A stretch of 64,000 bases of DNA, taken from positions 7,551,501 to 7,615,500 of the forward strand of contig OY727100.1 of assembly GCA_963402885.1 (NCBI GenBank), written 5' to 3'. Source of the stretch: Antedon bifida (taxonomy: Eukaryota; Echinodermata; Crinoidea; Comatulida; Antedonidae). Within the stretch, counting starts at the first letter, position 1, and each line of letters opens with the position of its first letter. This document shows positions 1 through 11,849 of the stretch, piece after piece. Under the pieces are notes generated by a model. The model did no database searches. It had not been told where the DNA came from and saw only the letters and a program-made list of their open reading frames with translations. The translations under genes were made by a program, and so were the position numbers.

Positions 1-14
1 AATCGTCATCTAAA

Positions 15-141
15 GTCTACACTATCAAACTTAATGTGACAAAAATATGTGATGTGCCTATGTATATGGACATGATGATGTCATATTACTACCATTATTT
101 GGGCATATCACACTTTTTTGTCAAACTAGTTTGATAGTGTC
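15..141. mobile_element. Short hairpin MITE
   Basis: The left arm (about 17-58) and right arm (about 100-141) are imperfect inverted copies: both outer ends read ACACTATCAAACT, followed by a shared GACAAAAA core and a GTGATRTGCC inner end. The unit folds into one hairpin and codes for nothing. This fits a non-autonomous DNA transposon (MITE). I see no target-site duplication, so the superfamily is open. It lies just outside the end of cassette copy 1. Confidence 0.55.
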
Positions 142-687
142 AGGGGCGGACGCAGGGGTAAGTATTCATTCTCATTTATCCACTATATACTATGTACAAC
201 CACCATCGAAATTTGCTGAAAGAAGCAATTAAACACTGTTTTTCAGTTCGGAACGTCCGTAATTATTACGGAAATTCGCTCAAATATTACGGAAGTAGGG
301 AAATGAAGATAAATATAGTCTTTTCCAACCCTGGACTTCTATAACGTTAATAGTTAATCTATAATATGATAAAATGGGATCTAAATTTTAGTTTAGTGGC
401 AGAAAAAAACATTTAGTATGAAATTAAGGGCAACACCCTTAGGCCTATTTATGTTGACATTATTGCGAAAATATCAAGAAACAAAAACAACAGTTGTTGC
501 TGAATGCAACCGGCAAAAATAAACCGGAAAAGGGGGTCCTTTCAAATTGAACAGACACTCTGTTCATTAGTAAATTAAACAATTTATTCCCTCTGTCTCT
601 TTTGTATTGTCTCACACTAGGTATTATTCGTACATAAGATAGCGAATGATTCGCTTTGGTAGTGGAAGCGAACTTAACTTTGATAAG

Positions 688-1101
688 TCATTTCGGCCAA
701 AATAGTCGCGAATAAACAACATGGAGAGATGTTTCAAAGACCGGGGAGTATCGTTCATTGTAATCAGGTGTGATCTTAAAGGCTCTTGCAGCTTCTCGAA
801 TGTTGCCATTGCTGTCATAAAGACAAACAATATCTGATCCTTCAATAACAACACTCGCTGTCTCTGATATGTATGGCAAACCAATAAGAAGTGGTAGGAG
901 GGTAAATGGGTCATCTCGACTGAAACTTAAGGTCCAGACGGCTCCGTTGTTAATCAGAATCCTCAATTTCTCGCTACACATGCTGTCCATGGCTTCCAAA
1001 TCGTTATTGAAGAAGCTTTGCAACTTCAGCAAGACGTATTCCCCACTTTCTGTCTGCGCATTTTGGGTTCGCTCCATTTGAACCATTTCCGAATTGCACA
1101 T
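688..1101 (-). CDS. Cassette protein B, copy 1 (unknown family)
   Basis: An open frame of 137 codons on the minus strand, starting MCNSEMVQME and ending RLFWPK. It has an N-terminal polar stretch, a helical segment (about residues 20-50) and a mostly hydrophobic stretch with the run FTLLPLLIGLPYI. There is no signal peptide, no convincing membrane helix and no motif I recognise. It is divergent from the protein A gene of the same cassette, whose start codon lies 190 bp away. Equivalent frames are open in copies 2 and 3 and broken in copy 4. The start is the first ATG in frame. Similarity between copies and maintained openness support a real protein; expression and function are unknown. Confidence 0.55.
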   Translation of the reverse strand: MCNSEMVQMERTQNAQTESGEYVLLKLQSFFNNDLEAMDSMCSEKLRILINNGAVWTLSFSRDDPFTLLPLLIGLPYISETASVVIEGSDIVCLYDSNGNIREAARAFKITPDYNERYSPVFETSLHVVYSRLFWPK

Positions 1102-1291
1102 TGCACTGTGACACGCGCACTCATCATTTCCGATCTGTGTTGGTACGCGCGCGTTTTACTAGTGAATGCGGGTCAAATTGTACTATGGAAACGGCAATAA
1201 TAAACATTCAATTGAACAGCTAAAACGAAGAAGATCGTTTTATACTGACCACATCTGCTATTATTAACTAGAAATCTAAGAGAATTAATAA
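1102..1291. promoter_or_regulatory. Shared divergent promoter region of cassette copy 1
   Basis: The 190 bp between the start codons of protein B (left) and protein A (right) are conserved in all copies. They contain a CpG-rich palindromic stretch GTACGCGCGCGTTTTA (about 1142-1157) and, about 50 bp before the protein A start, a TTTATACTG box that could serve as a TATA element. The compact head-to-head layout implies a bidirectional promoter. This is inferred from layout only. Confidence 0.35.
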
Positions 1292-2823
1292 ATGGATATG
1301 CCAAATGGTAAGATAATTTACTTATGTAGTATTTTCATTATATAATACTGTAATTGCATTGATTATTAAATTGATTTAGGCCTATACTGTACAACAATTC
1401 ATTTTCATTTCTTTTATTATTAAGGTCCTGTGCGTAAGTCTGGGACCCGTCGTAGACATGAACCGAACAACCAAGAGCGCTCTCTCGAATTACCGCCATC
1501 GTTTAGAAGACCTAAACAAGTTCCAGTAAATTCAACAAATGATTCTGATGCTGGAACAATCAGAAACTTGCTAGCAAGTGCCCGTTCTGAGATTCAACGG
1601 TTTACTGATCTGATGTCCGATTACGTCGACTTAGCCGATAGACGAGTTAAACATTTGCAAGAACCACCGGCTGGTGCTTTCTCCGGAGGAACGACAGATA
1701 AAAAAATACAATATTATGAAAACAGACGTCGGATGTGTGCACACGCATACGAAATGAGTTTGAAATCAAGAAAACGTGATGAAAATGCGAAGAATTTACA
1801 GATTTTCCCAGATGACGGTTTTAGAAAGAGATATTTTCTGAGAAAAGAAATGAGGATGGAAATGAAACGCGCAGCAGAGGAAGAATTTGCACAGCTATGC
1901 GAATACATAGTTGAAATCAGGCAACGTAAATTTAATCTTGCTAATAGGGAGGTTTCGCAACCTTACGAATACGATAACGAAAACGGATACGTCATACATT
2001 TGTGAAATTTTTGAGCTGATCCCCATTTCATATTCGTAAAGCGTATTCGTGTTGACGAATATCACCAGTCATATTCGTAACTACAAAACGAGTATAGTTT
2101 TTGATCTATTTTGCACATTTTGCATTTGAATCAGGAATGATTCATGATTATAATATAATTATAGATTTATTGAAAGTGATTTAATAAAGTAATTTACTAA
2201 AATGCCAAGTCAATTTTGATAAATAGCAGTTTTTAAAGTCATCACTCGCTTTGATGTTACGCTAGGCCTAGGCAGCCAAGCACCAAGCAACACGTACCTG
2301 CGCTTCGCTCAAATTTACCGCAGTCATATTTTGGACGCGCCTCAATATTTCGTTGCCATGCGAAACAGATTTTTTGTATGCCTTACGAAAACGAATATGT
2401 GTGCGTGACGTATCCGTTTTCGTTATCGTATTCGTAAGATTGCGAAACCTCTCTAATAGTGTAGCCGATGTTCAAGAAGTTAGACATTCCCGCTCAAATG
2501 AGGAGTCACAGGCGTTACTGACTAGACGACAGTTAGTTGAGAGCGAAGATAGGAATAGAGTAATGGATCATAGTGCTGGTGATGGAGCAACGAACCAACA
2601 CCAAGGAGATGTAATGGCACGTCGTGACGAGACCACGACGCCAGCCATTGATGGTGATAACGCAACAGTAGGCAGTAATCAACAGGAAGGTACTACTGCC
2701 CAACCTAGCCGCCACCGTTGGCGAATTCGTGTGCCGTGGCTTCGACGGATCTGGCGATCGGCACGCAAGCATCGACGGCGAAACAGCAGAACTATCCCGG
2801 ATGCTGCAGCAGACAACCAATAA
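1292..2823 (+). pseudogene. Cassette protein A, copy 1, split by a MITE
   Basis: Coding exon 1 (1292-1307) gives MDMPN plus one base, with donor GTAAGA. A 117-bp intron follows, and exon 2 starts at 1425 after TATTATTAAG. The frame runs through the same helical protein as copies 3 and 4 until about 1947, where a 505-bp MITE (1948-2452) interrupts it and adds a stop at 2005. The reading frame resumes after the MITE (from about 2460) and ends at 2823 with the Trp/Arg-rich tail. Apart from the insertion the two halves are open, so inactivation was recent or the insertion is the only major lesion. Function unknown. Confidence 0.6.
1948..2452. mobile_element. MITE with RGAGGTTTCGCAAC termini, inside protein A
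   Basis: A 505-bp palindromic-ended element flanked by direct repeats CTAATAG (1941-1947 and 2453-2459). The inverted ends read GGAGGTTTCGCAACC and, on the other strand, AGAGGTTTCGCAATC, and continue as the shared series ACGAATACGATAACGAAAAC. Cassette copies 2 and 4 carry the uninterrupted site GCTAATAGTG, proving insertion. Nested relatives lie at 6332-7320. It has no coding capacity. The superfamily is uncertain because the boundary and the duplication length (up to 7 bp) are ambiguous. Confidence 0.8.
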
Positions 2824-3924
2824 TGGTTTTTTTCCAACTTTCATGATATTTGTATTTCAAAATGTGAATTAAACAAGATTTCATAGCAAAACGAGTTTTA
2901 AGTATTATTGTTCACAAACAAGAAGCTGGAAATAATTCCAAAATCAAAAGCTTAACATTTCTGTTAAAAAAAACTCCTAATAGCATGGTATGTAACATCA
3001 TACCCCCCATACAAAAAAATACACTTTTTCCTCAACGTAAACAAACACCTATTTCGACACAACAGTCTACTGTAATTTTGTAGCCAGCGACTCCAAAGAA
3101 CCTCGGCCCTCGCAATGTCTTGTTTCTGAAAACAATACTATGCGGGGATCGAGGTTCTGGTACATGCACCAATTATTTATTCGACCCAACTCCCCACCCT
3201 TAAACTCACTGAAACGAACGCGATACCCCTATACTATATAAACAATCAATTGTAGCAAGGAATTTGTTGATTGTACTTTGTCCATTAATGTATGAAAAAA
3301 TTATTTTATCGAAGTTGATAATGTAAGCTATTCACATTAAATTAATAGGATAGTTTTATGTTAACATTATTTCGAAAATATCAAGAAACAAAAACAACAG
3401 TTGTTGCTGAATGCAACCGGCAAAAATAAACCGGGAAAGGGGGTCCTTTCAAATTGAACAGACACTCTGTTCATTCTAAATTAAGCAATTTATTCCCTCT
3501 CTTTTGCATTGTCTCACACTAGGCATTATTCGTACATAAGATAGCGAATGATTTGCTTTGGTAGTGGAAGCGAACTTAACTTGTTGATTGCACTTTTGTC
3601 AATTAATGTATGAAAAAATTGTTTTGTCGAAGTTGATAATGTAAGCTATTTAAATTAAATTAATAGGATAGTTTTATGTTAACATTATTGCGAAAATATC
3701 ATTTTAAAGAAACTAAAACAACAGATGTTGTTGAATGCAACCGGCAAAAATAAACCGGAAAAGGGAGTCCTTTCAAATTAAACAGACACTCTGTTCATTC
3801 TAAATTAAGCAATTTATTCCCTCTGTCTCTTTTGTATTGTCTCACACTAGGCATTATTCGTACATAAGATAGCGAATTATTCGATTCGCTTTGGTAGTGA
3901 AAGAGCGAACTTAACTTTGATAAG

Positions 3925-4368
3925 TCATTTCGGCCAAAATAGTCGCGAATAAACAACATGGAGAGATGTTTCAAAGACCGGGGAGTATCGTTCATTGTAA
4001 TCAGGTGTGATCTTAGAGGCTCTTGCAGCTTCTCGAATGTTGCCATTGCTGTCAAAAAGACAAACAATATCTGATCCTTCAATAACAACACTCGCTGTCT
4101 CTGATATGTATGGCAAACCAATCAGAAGTTGTAGGAGGGTAAATGGGTCATCTCGACTGAAACTTAATGTCCAGACGGCTCCGTTGTTAATCAGAATCCT
4201 CAATTTCTCGCTACACATGCTGTCCATGGCTTCCAAATCGTTATTGAAGAAGCTTTGCAACTTCAGCAAGACGTATTCCCCACTTTCTGTCTGCGCATTT
4301 TGGGTTCGCTCCATTTGAACCATTTCCGAATTAATTGCACATTGCACTGTGACACGCGCGCTCATCAT
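3925..4368 (-). CDS. Cassette protein B, copy 2
   Basis: A 147-codon open frame. It starts further upstream than in copy 1 (MMSARVTVQCAINSEM) because a small sequence difference keeps the upstream ATGs in frame here; in copies 1 and 3 the frame begins at MCNSEM. The rest matches copy 1 closely, including the SFFNNDLEAMDSM and GLPYISETASVVIEG segments and the RLFWPK end. Family unknown. The upstream ATGs may simply be 5' UTR, in which case the protein starts at EMVQ or nearby. Confidence 0.5.
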   Translation of the reverse strand: MMSARVTVQCAINSEMVQMERTQNAQTESGEYVLLKLQSFFNNDLEAMDSMCSEKLRILINNGAVWTLSFSRDDPFTLLQLLIGLPYISETASVVIEGSDIVCLFDSNGNIREAARASKITPDYNERYSPVFETSLHVVYSRLFWPK

Positions 4369-4532
4369 TTCCGATCTTTGTTGGTACGCGCGCGTTTTAC
4401 TAGTGAATGCGGGTCAAATTGTACTATGGAAACGGCAATAATAAACATTCAATTGAACAGCTAAAACGAAGAAGATCGTTTTATACTGACCACATCTGCT
4501 ATTATTAACTAGAAATCTAAGAGAATTAATAA

Positions 4533-5266
4533 ATGGATATGCCAAATGGTAAGATAATTTACTTATGTAGTATTTTTATTATATAATACTGTAATTGCAC
4601 TGATTATTAAATTGATTTAGGCCTATACTGTACAACAATTCATTTTCATTTCTTTTGTTATTAAGGTCCTGTGCATAAGTCTGGGACCAGTCGTAGACAT
4701 GAACCGAACAACCGAGAGCGCTCTCTCGAATTACCGCCATTGTTTAGAAGCTACAGATTTTCCCAGATGACGGTTTTAGAAAGAGATATTTTCTGAGAAA
4801 AGAAATGAGGATGGAAATGAAACGCGAAGCAGAGGAAGAATTTGCACAGCTATGCGAATACATAGTTGAGATCAGGCAACGTAAATTTAATCGTGCTAAT
4901 AGTGTAGCCGATGTTCAAGAAGTTGGACATTCCCGCTCAAATGAGGAGTCACAGGCGTTACTGACTAGACGACAGTTGGTTGAGAGCGAAGATAGGAATA
5001 GAGTAATGGATCATAGTGCTGGTGATGGAGCAACGAACCAACACCAAGGAGATGTAATGGCACGTCGTGACGAGACCACGACGCCAGCCATTGATGGTGA
5101 TAACGCAACAGTAGGCAGTAATCAACAGGAAGGTACTACTTCCCAACCTCGCCGCCACCGTTGGCGAATTCGTGTGCCGTGGCTTCGACGGATCTGGCGA
5201 TGGGCACGCAAGCATCGACGGCGAAACAGCAGAACTATTTCAGATACTGCAGCAGACACCCAATAG
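4533..5266 (+). pseudogene. Cassette protein A, copy 2, internally deleted
   Basis: The 16-nt exon 1 (4533-4548) and 117-bp intron are intact, and exon 2 starts at 4666. After TTTAGAAG (about 4750) the sequence jumps to TACAGATTTTCCC, so about 287 bp present in the other copies are missing. The join changes the reading frame. From an internal ATG at 4805 the C-terminal 153 residues stay open to the stop at 5266. The MITE insertion site of copy 1 is empty here. Most likely a pseudogene, though an N-terminally truncated product is possible. Confidence 0.55.
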
Positions 5267-5669
5267 TGGTTTTTTTTTTAACTTTCATGATATTTGTATT
5301 TCAAAATGTGAATTAAACAAGATTTCAGAGCAAAACGAGTTTTAAGTATTATTGTTCACACACAAGAAGCTGGAAATAATTCCAAAAATCAAAAGCTTAA
5401 CATTTCTGTTTAAAAAAAAAATCCTAATAGCTTGGTATGTAACATCATACCCCCATACAAAAAAAATACACTTTTTCCTCAACGTAAACAAACACGTATT
5501 TCGACACAACAGTCTACTGTAATTTTGTAGCCAGCGACTCCAAAGAATCTCGGCCCTCGCAATATCTTGTTTCTGAAAACAATACTATGCGGGGATCGAG
5601 GTTCAGGTACATGAACATGGTATACCAATTATTTATTCGACCCAACTCCCCACCCTTAAAGCTCAGGTA

Positions 5670-6040
5670 CATGCATGAATTTTAAATATAATATCTGGTT
5701 AATTGTACATAAATCAAATATTTGTAACAGAAATCAAGGCGAAAAAACATGAATTTCCCTTAATATGGTCAAATAAAAAATTTGTCAAAATTCTGCCATA
5801 AAAACCTGAAAGACTTTTTGTCAGTAGTTAGGTAGTTTAACCTAATGTAATAACATGTATGGTGACTCCCTATAAGGTGAATAAAGATGGTGGGTATACG
5901 GTGGATAATTTTTGCTATAGCATGAAAATAAACATCTGAAGTTGAATAAAAATTCAAGTTATATTACCTATATTTAGTCATCTGACAAATTTTTTACCAC
6001 ACCATTTATTTTTCATAGCTTTTTAAAATGCCTCTCTATT
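5670..6040. repeat. Dispersed repeat shared with 54940-56020
   Basis: The stretch from AGGTACATGCATGAATTTTA through ATAATTTTTGCTATAGCATG to TAGTCATCTGA recurs at about 54940-55175 and 55866-56020, where about 690 bp of extra sequence splits it after CCCTATAAGGTGAA. No coding potential is seen. Confidence 0.55.
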
Positions 6041-6331
6041 TACAAAATTTGTGTACAAAAGAATAGAGATTTTACTGTGTAATTTGAACTATCCTCCCAC
6101 TGATAAGAAAGTGCTTATTTTCAACAAGCTCGTGTAACACAAATAAAATCCCAAGAATTATGAAACATAGGGGAAACTACAGATCGATAATTATTGGAAT
6201 GTATGATCAATTGAATTTTTTTGCCCGCACCTGGCCTTTAAACTCATATTATAATATATTAACCATTAACGTTATAGAAGTCCAGGGTTGGAACAGACTG
6301 CAGCGTAAAATTAACCAGCAGTACACAATAG

Positions 6332-7320
6332 GGAGGTTTCGCAACGCTACGAATACGATAACGAAAACGGATACGTCATACATTTATGAAACTTTTGAGC
6401 TGATCCCCATTTCATATTCGTAAAGCGTGTTAATAGGGAGGTTTCGCAACCTTACGAATACGATAACGAAAACGGATACGTCATACATTTGTGAAACTTT
6501 TGAGCTGATCCCCATTTCATATTCGTAAAGCGTATTCGTGTTGACGAATATCACCAGTCATATTCGTAACTACAAAACGAGTATAGTTTTTGATCTATTT
6601 TGCACATTTTGCATTTGAATTAGGAATGATTCATGATTATAATATAATTATAGATTTATTGAAAGTAATTTACTAAAGTAATTTACTAAAATGCCAGGTC
6701 AATTTTGATAAATAGCAGTTTTTAAAGTCCTCACTCGCTTTGATGTTACGCTAGGCCTAGGCAGCCAAGCACCAAGCAACACGTACCTGCGCTTCGCTCA
6801 AATTTACCGCAGTCATATTTTGGACGCGCCTCAATATTTCGTTGCCATGCGAAACAGATTTTTTTATGGCTTACGAAAACGAATACGTGTGCGTGACGTA
6901 TCCGTTTTCGTTATCGTATTCGTAAGATTGCGAAACCTCTCTTGTGTTGACGAATATCACCAGTCATATTCGTAACTACAAAACGAGTATAGTTTTTGAT
7001 TATTTTACACATTTTGCATTTGAATCAGAAATGATTCATGATTATAATATAATTATAGATTTATTGAAAGTAATTTACTAAAAGTAATTTACTAAAATAA
7101 CAAGTCGATTTTGATAAATAGCAGTTTTTAAAGTGCTCACTCGCTTTGATGTTACGCTAGGCCTAGGCAGCCAAGCAACACGTACCTGCTGCGCTTCGAA
7201 TTTACCGCAGTCACATTTTTGGATCGACGGCGCCCTCGATTTTTGCAGGCTTACGAAAACGAATACATGTGCGTGATGTATTCGTTTTCGTTATCGTATT
7301 CGTAGCGTTGCGAAACCTCT
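6332..7320. mobile_element. Nested pair of GAGGTTTCGCAAC MITEs
   Basis: An outer MITE (6332-6436 plus 6941-7320) of the same family as 1948-2452 carries an inner, nearly full-length copy (6437-6940) in its left part. The inner insertion is flanked by a GTGTT-like duplication (about 6427-6431 and 6943-6947). Internal sequence around TTTGATGTTACGCTAGGCC is shared by all copies. Self-insertion shows that the family was active more than once here. Confidence 0.7.
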
Positions 7321-10300
7321 CTAATACCGTGCATAATTTACCGGCGGTCAGCGTTTTTGTTTTGTTGACTGTTTAGATTGCTTGTGAGGGTGAGAAGATA
7401 CGAAAGGTTCTACAGTCCATCAACCAATAATCTGATTTTCATGCACCCCATCCTAAAATAATCGTCTTACATGGCTTAAGTTAAGTTCTTAATTGTTTCC
7501 CTCTAAATATAATTTTAATTTTCTAAAAATAATTCTCGAAAACATAATTTGATTTAATTTACAGGTTTTTTGATACGAGTACTGTTAAAAAACCTATCTT
7601 TTCAAATTCACCCGTTTGTTTTTCGCGTTGCTGTTCTTATTCAAATTAAACTATTGTTAGTTAATAATTAGTTTTAGTACCAGCATGTGTCCTTCCTTAT
7701 TTCATTCTGTAAATAGGTATATACTTACAGAACATGCCTATTGATTTTCATGAAAATGGATATATTGATCATGTCACAAAAGCTACGATATATTAAATAG
7801 CACGCATTCTGTCTTCTTTTAACATGGACATATTCTTTGATATGGACCAAAATATTAGTCGACTGGTCAAGCGGTTAAGCTTAATCCATGAGTTAAGGCA
7901 GGGGCGCCGAAAATCGGCACAGCTTCAAGACACTCCTCGACTCCTGGTCAATCTTGATTTTAGAAAGGTCATTGTTGCAATGACGGAGATTGTTTGGATT
8001 AAAAATTATAAACCCAGCAGGATTTGAACCATGTAAAGCTAATACCTAAAGCAAAAAGATGTATCATTCAACATGCTCCCTATCAGTGGATATATTTTGC
8101 CAAGTACTTCACTCAGTTTCTGAGTGCTTTCATTTGTTTGTTAGCAGGATTACTCAAAAAAGTAATTACAAGATCTTTACCAAAATGAAAATACTGATAT
8201 ACATTATCAAGGACCACTCAACGGTCCCAATTCTGGACTACTTTTTAGTTTGGTTCCATTTAAAAAATAGGAACACATTGTCATATCATGATGATGTACG
8301 TGCGTGCGTATACGTCGTACGTGCCTCTTCAATCATTGTCTTGTTTTATCTAAAATTCAATAAACGCCGGTTATGAGGATATTTATTAGGTATAATAATT
8401 AAATTTTTTCTAACCAAAAGGGATTGAAAGGAATTTCTTCAGTAAAATGATCATTATGCTGTTGATTAAAAGGCGAATCACCATTTCTGTTTCTGCTGAC
8501 CGGGGATTCCCCTTGTTAAAAAACACACACTAAATCATGGACAAATCGATGTACGATCGTTTTTCCATATTAAAAATGTGGCGTCTTCTTATTTACTAAA
8601 ATACCTGCATGTAAAACGATCATATCGGCGATGAGGTCGTTTTATTATTTTCTTCATTTTGAAAAGCGTTGATAGTCATAACCATAATAATATTAAATAA
8701 CAATACATACTTATCATTAAATACAAATGATCAATAAGTATATCTCACTGTCTTACATAACGCTATTTGTTTTAATCTAAATACATTTATTATTATATTA
8801 TCCTAAAACTACTAAAGCAATATTATGAGCTGGTATCCACTTCTTGTAGGAATCATAGAAAGATTCGTAAGTGTGGTTTAAAAATATGTAATAGGCTGGC
8901 TCTGGTTTAACTAACATTTTCGAAACTTTAAATCAGTGGTAATCGTTTTAGAAGCTTGCAAAGCAAAATAAGAAACTCATTTTTTTAAATGATTTTATAA
9001 AGCACACGATTTTTGTAATAAAAGTTTTCATAATTAATTAACAATTATCTACTCTTGTTTGGTAGGTATTTGCAACATTCTGAGTCTCGTTTTGTTTCCG
9101 TTTGGTGTTTAGTAGGACCCACCGTCGTGTGTGCACGTTCACTCAATCTAAAAGTCCCTATAATCTGTTGTGCAACATCCTGCACGGAAAGCTGCCTGTT
9201 CTTGGTGAAAAAGATTCACAGATTCTGCCCAATAGTTAAGACGATCCAGTGTAATTTTTGAAATTATTTTACTCATAACTGGGAGTAGGGAAATCCCTCG
9301 ATAGCTTTCCGGATCGTGTTTAGGCCTACTACTGTTTGTAGATGGGAATGATTAGGCCCGTCGCCCAGAAGCCCCGAAAAAGCACACTGTGTGAAGGCAA
9401 TTAATGCAATTCTTATTATAGCTGTATCTATAATATTTATTTACAGCAATTTGTTAAGGAAATTAAATATGCCAATGTAAATAGGTGATATTGATACAGT
9501 TGAGTACGTATCGGCTGGTGGTCTAGAAAAAAATAATCGGATGCCATAATGTGAACTACAGTTCATGATACCATAGATATTATGTGTAATATATTAATAT
9601 TCACTATAATCCTCTATGATGATGATACATTATACTTCATAGCCACACATAAATACTGATGCACGTCGGAAGGCTATATACTTTATGAATGCTGACTGCC
9701 AGTGATCTAAACAATAGGTACGCAGTTGTCTGGCGGTGTCCTTTGTACGAATCGTTCGTGCCCCAGCTCGCTCAGACGCGTCAATATCATGTTACATGCA
9801 GGGACCAAACATTTATTTTTCAGGTTAAAATCGGTAATTCATTTGCAACTCTTAGAAATTTACAGACACTATCGCTCGAAGTGCGCTCATACAGGAAAGA
9901 AGGTACTGTATGAGTTATTCACGAACGAGTTTACGAATTTTTCAATTTACTTTTTGTACTGTGGGGCACGTATTTGGAGGATTTTCGGGGATGAGGGTGA
10001 GGTATTGGGCATGTCGGGGAAGGGGGTTCGCAGTCGGTTAAGGTGGGTTCGCTGTAAAGAGGGGGTTCGCCCGAACCATAACCCCCCCCCCCCCCTGGCT
10101 ACGGGCCTGGGTATGTATGCCGAGAACTTAATTATAACATAAACATAACATATTTTAAGAATAGTTTTATCGACATTAAAATGATTAATCTTTTATGTGC
10201 GCATTTTCTAACACGTGGTGTTTGTTGTGCGGATAACTAACTCGTCAAAAAATGACAGGTTCAAATCTAGTTATTCTTGCTTGTACTACTAAACCATTCA

Positions 10301-11780
10301 TAAAAGGCCCTTTTCTGCTAGACGGTATAATTTTGGTAATGGTACAGTAGCAAAAAAGAACATAAGAATAAAATAAAAGCACATCAATCAAGCCCACGAC
10401 GACTGCTGCTACACATGAGGCACAGTCAGTTGTATTGGGAACTTTCGTTGTCAACATAAAGATTCGTTGATTACTTTTTGTATTCGAATTGTAAATTGTA
10501 AACGGATCGTGCTCAACAGTCCTCAATTGGGCTATCTAAAGTGTTATTCCAATAATCATTATCAACATGAATATTAACAATCATTATGATACATTGTTTT
10601 TTTTGTTTTGAAAGATCAAGTAAATTTGTAAAATATTGGAACCAAGTATTACGAGATATATTATTGGAAATTTCAGTAGCTTCACCCTTGGTTATAACGT
10701 TTTCATTCTGTCAGATAACCATGATTACCTCAGACAGAATCACAATAACATTTTCTTATTCGACACAAGCGGTCAAGGGGTTGCGTCAACAACAATGCGG
10801 GTCCACAACCCATACAAAAACAAAACAAAAGTAAAATTATATAAATATAAAAACATTCAAACATGATAATACAAAAAAGAGAATAAAACATTATATACAA
10901 ATATTGAATCGAATTATGAATGTTCTCTGAACTACCTAATCTCAATTTTCACAATAGTTTATTTACATAGCTTTTTTATATTATACACAATAAAACTACA
11001 AGTAAAAAATTATGTAAGAACAGGGACAAACAAAACTTATCTTTTATCAAGTACCGTAATATTATTATATTTAACAAGAGTGAAATAAAAATTTTAATAA
11101 GTTAAGAGCAATCACATTATAGTCCGGTCAAACTACGGTTTGACCGAGACAATATTAGAACAGAATTGTTGTAGGTACTTCCTAAGACCCATCTGAAGGA
11201 ATGAATGTTGTTTTTTTTGCCCCACACTTGTGAATAGGAATAACTTCCACTCATTAGGGGTTTCACCCAGGGAAAGAGAGAAATTAAAAATAAAACAAAA
11301 GTATTAAATATAATTCGAGTTACATAGTGCAGTAGCTTTGATAAGTCTTACAGACTATATGACCATCCAACCCACTGGATGAAAGCAGACATAGCTTTAA
11401 AAACATCATTATCCACGTCAAATTTAAACTTGACTTTAAACTAAACATGCAAGCACACATCAGTTACATAAATAAATCTTGATATAATAATAATAATAAT
11501 TAGGGGTACTATAAAAGAAATATCATAAACAATCACTGTATTATGTAGGTTGTCAGTAAAATGTCATTAAATTAAGATTATTATATCTTACTATTTCCAG
11601 TTACTTTTGGAAAAAAATATTCATTAGATAAAATATAAACATAAATACTATGAACAATTTGCATCAATCTGTTTCTGGACTTAATACAGTAGTTTAAAGT
11701 GCTAGTTGCACCCATTTGATAATGTTGTAATGTTTTCAAACCTTGGAATGGTAGTCATGTGATTCCATTTTGACCGATCA
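7321..11780. other. No gene recognised
   Basis: An AT-rich interval. The open frames inside it are short and show no family motif. A G-rich to C-run stretch near 9970-10110, ending in CTGGCTACGGGCCTG, looks like the worn end of a mobile element. The segment CAATTCTGGACTACTTTTT near 8229 recurs near 56080. Otherwise I see nothing. Confidence 0.4.
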
Positions 11781-11786
11781 TGTTAT

Positions 11787-11792
11787 TTTATT
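11787..11792 (-). promoter_or_regulatory. Poly(A) signal of the TMEM170-like gene
   Basis: On the minus strand this reads AATAAA, about 58 nt after the stop codon of the TMEM170-like gene. Another AATAAA overlaps the stop codon itself (TAATAAAAG). Either could be used. Confidence 0.4.
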
Positions 11793-11849
11793 TACAAACT
11801 GTAGCCTATGTAATAATACAAATTACTGTTAAGCAAACTTTGACTTTTA

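Larger units (their letters stand above)
194..3205 (+). mobile_element. Divergent two-gene cassette, copy 1
   Basis: This unit recurs at 3206-5665, 35170-37612 and 41630-44289 with high nucleotide identity. Its order is end A, protein B gene (leftward), shared promoter region, protein A gene (rightward), end B. End A begins near ACAACCACC at 194, the same point where copy 4 ends at 44289, so this looks like a true element boundary. End B reaches the GGGTGGGGAGTTGGG region (reverse strand) near 3200 and fuses directly to end A of copy 2. No transposase, reverse transcriptase or terminal inverted repeat was found, so its mode of spread is unknown. It could be a non-autonomous or unclassified mobile element, or a locally amplified gene pair. 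Confidence 0.6.
3206..5665 (+). mobile_element. Divergent two-gene cassette, copy 2
   Basis: Head-to-tail neighbour of copy 1. The end A portion is partly duplicated: the block with TTATGTTAACATTATT and the TAAACCGG motif occurs at about 3280-3590 and again at about 3585-3900. Protein B is open, but protein A has lost about 290 bp. The end B segment (5270-5660) matches that of copy 1. Confidence 0.6.

Noticed and set aside
869-1081. Plus-strand frames opposite protein B (also at 4007-4318, 36754-36978 and 43215-43439)
   Set aside because: The sense frame (protein B) has consistent start and end in three copies; these antisense frames vary in length and lack a consistent start.
2533-2844. Open frame on the minus strand opposite protein A (also 4958-5215, 35467-35820 and 41929-42282)
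   Set aside because: These are antisense shadows of the conserved protein A C terminus. They are open because of the codon bias of the real frame, and their starts differ between copies.
10060-10115. Mobile element end (C-run then CTGGCTACGGGCCTG)
   Set aside because: The word resembles common transposon ends, but no matching second end or duplication was found nearby.
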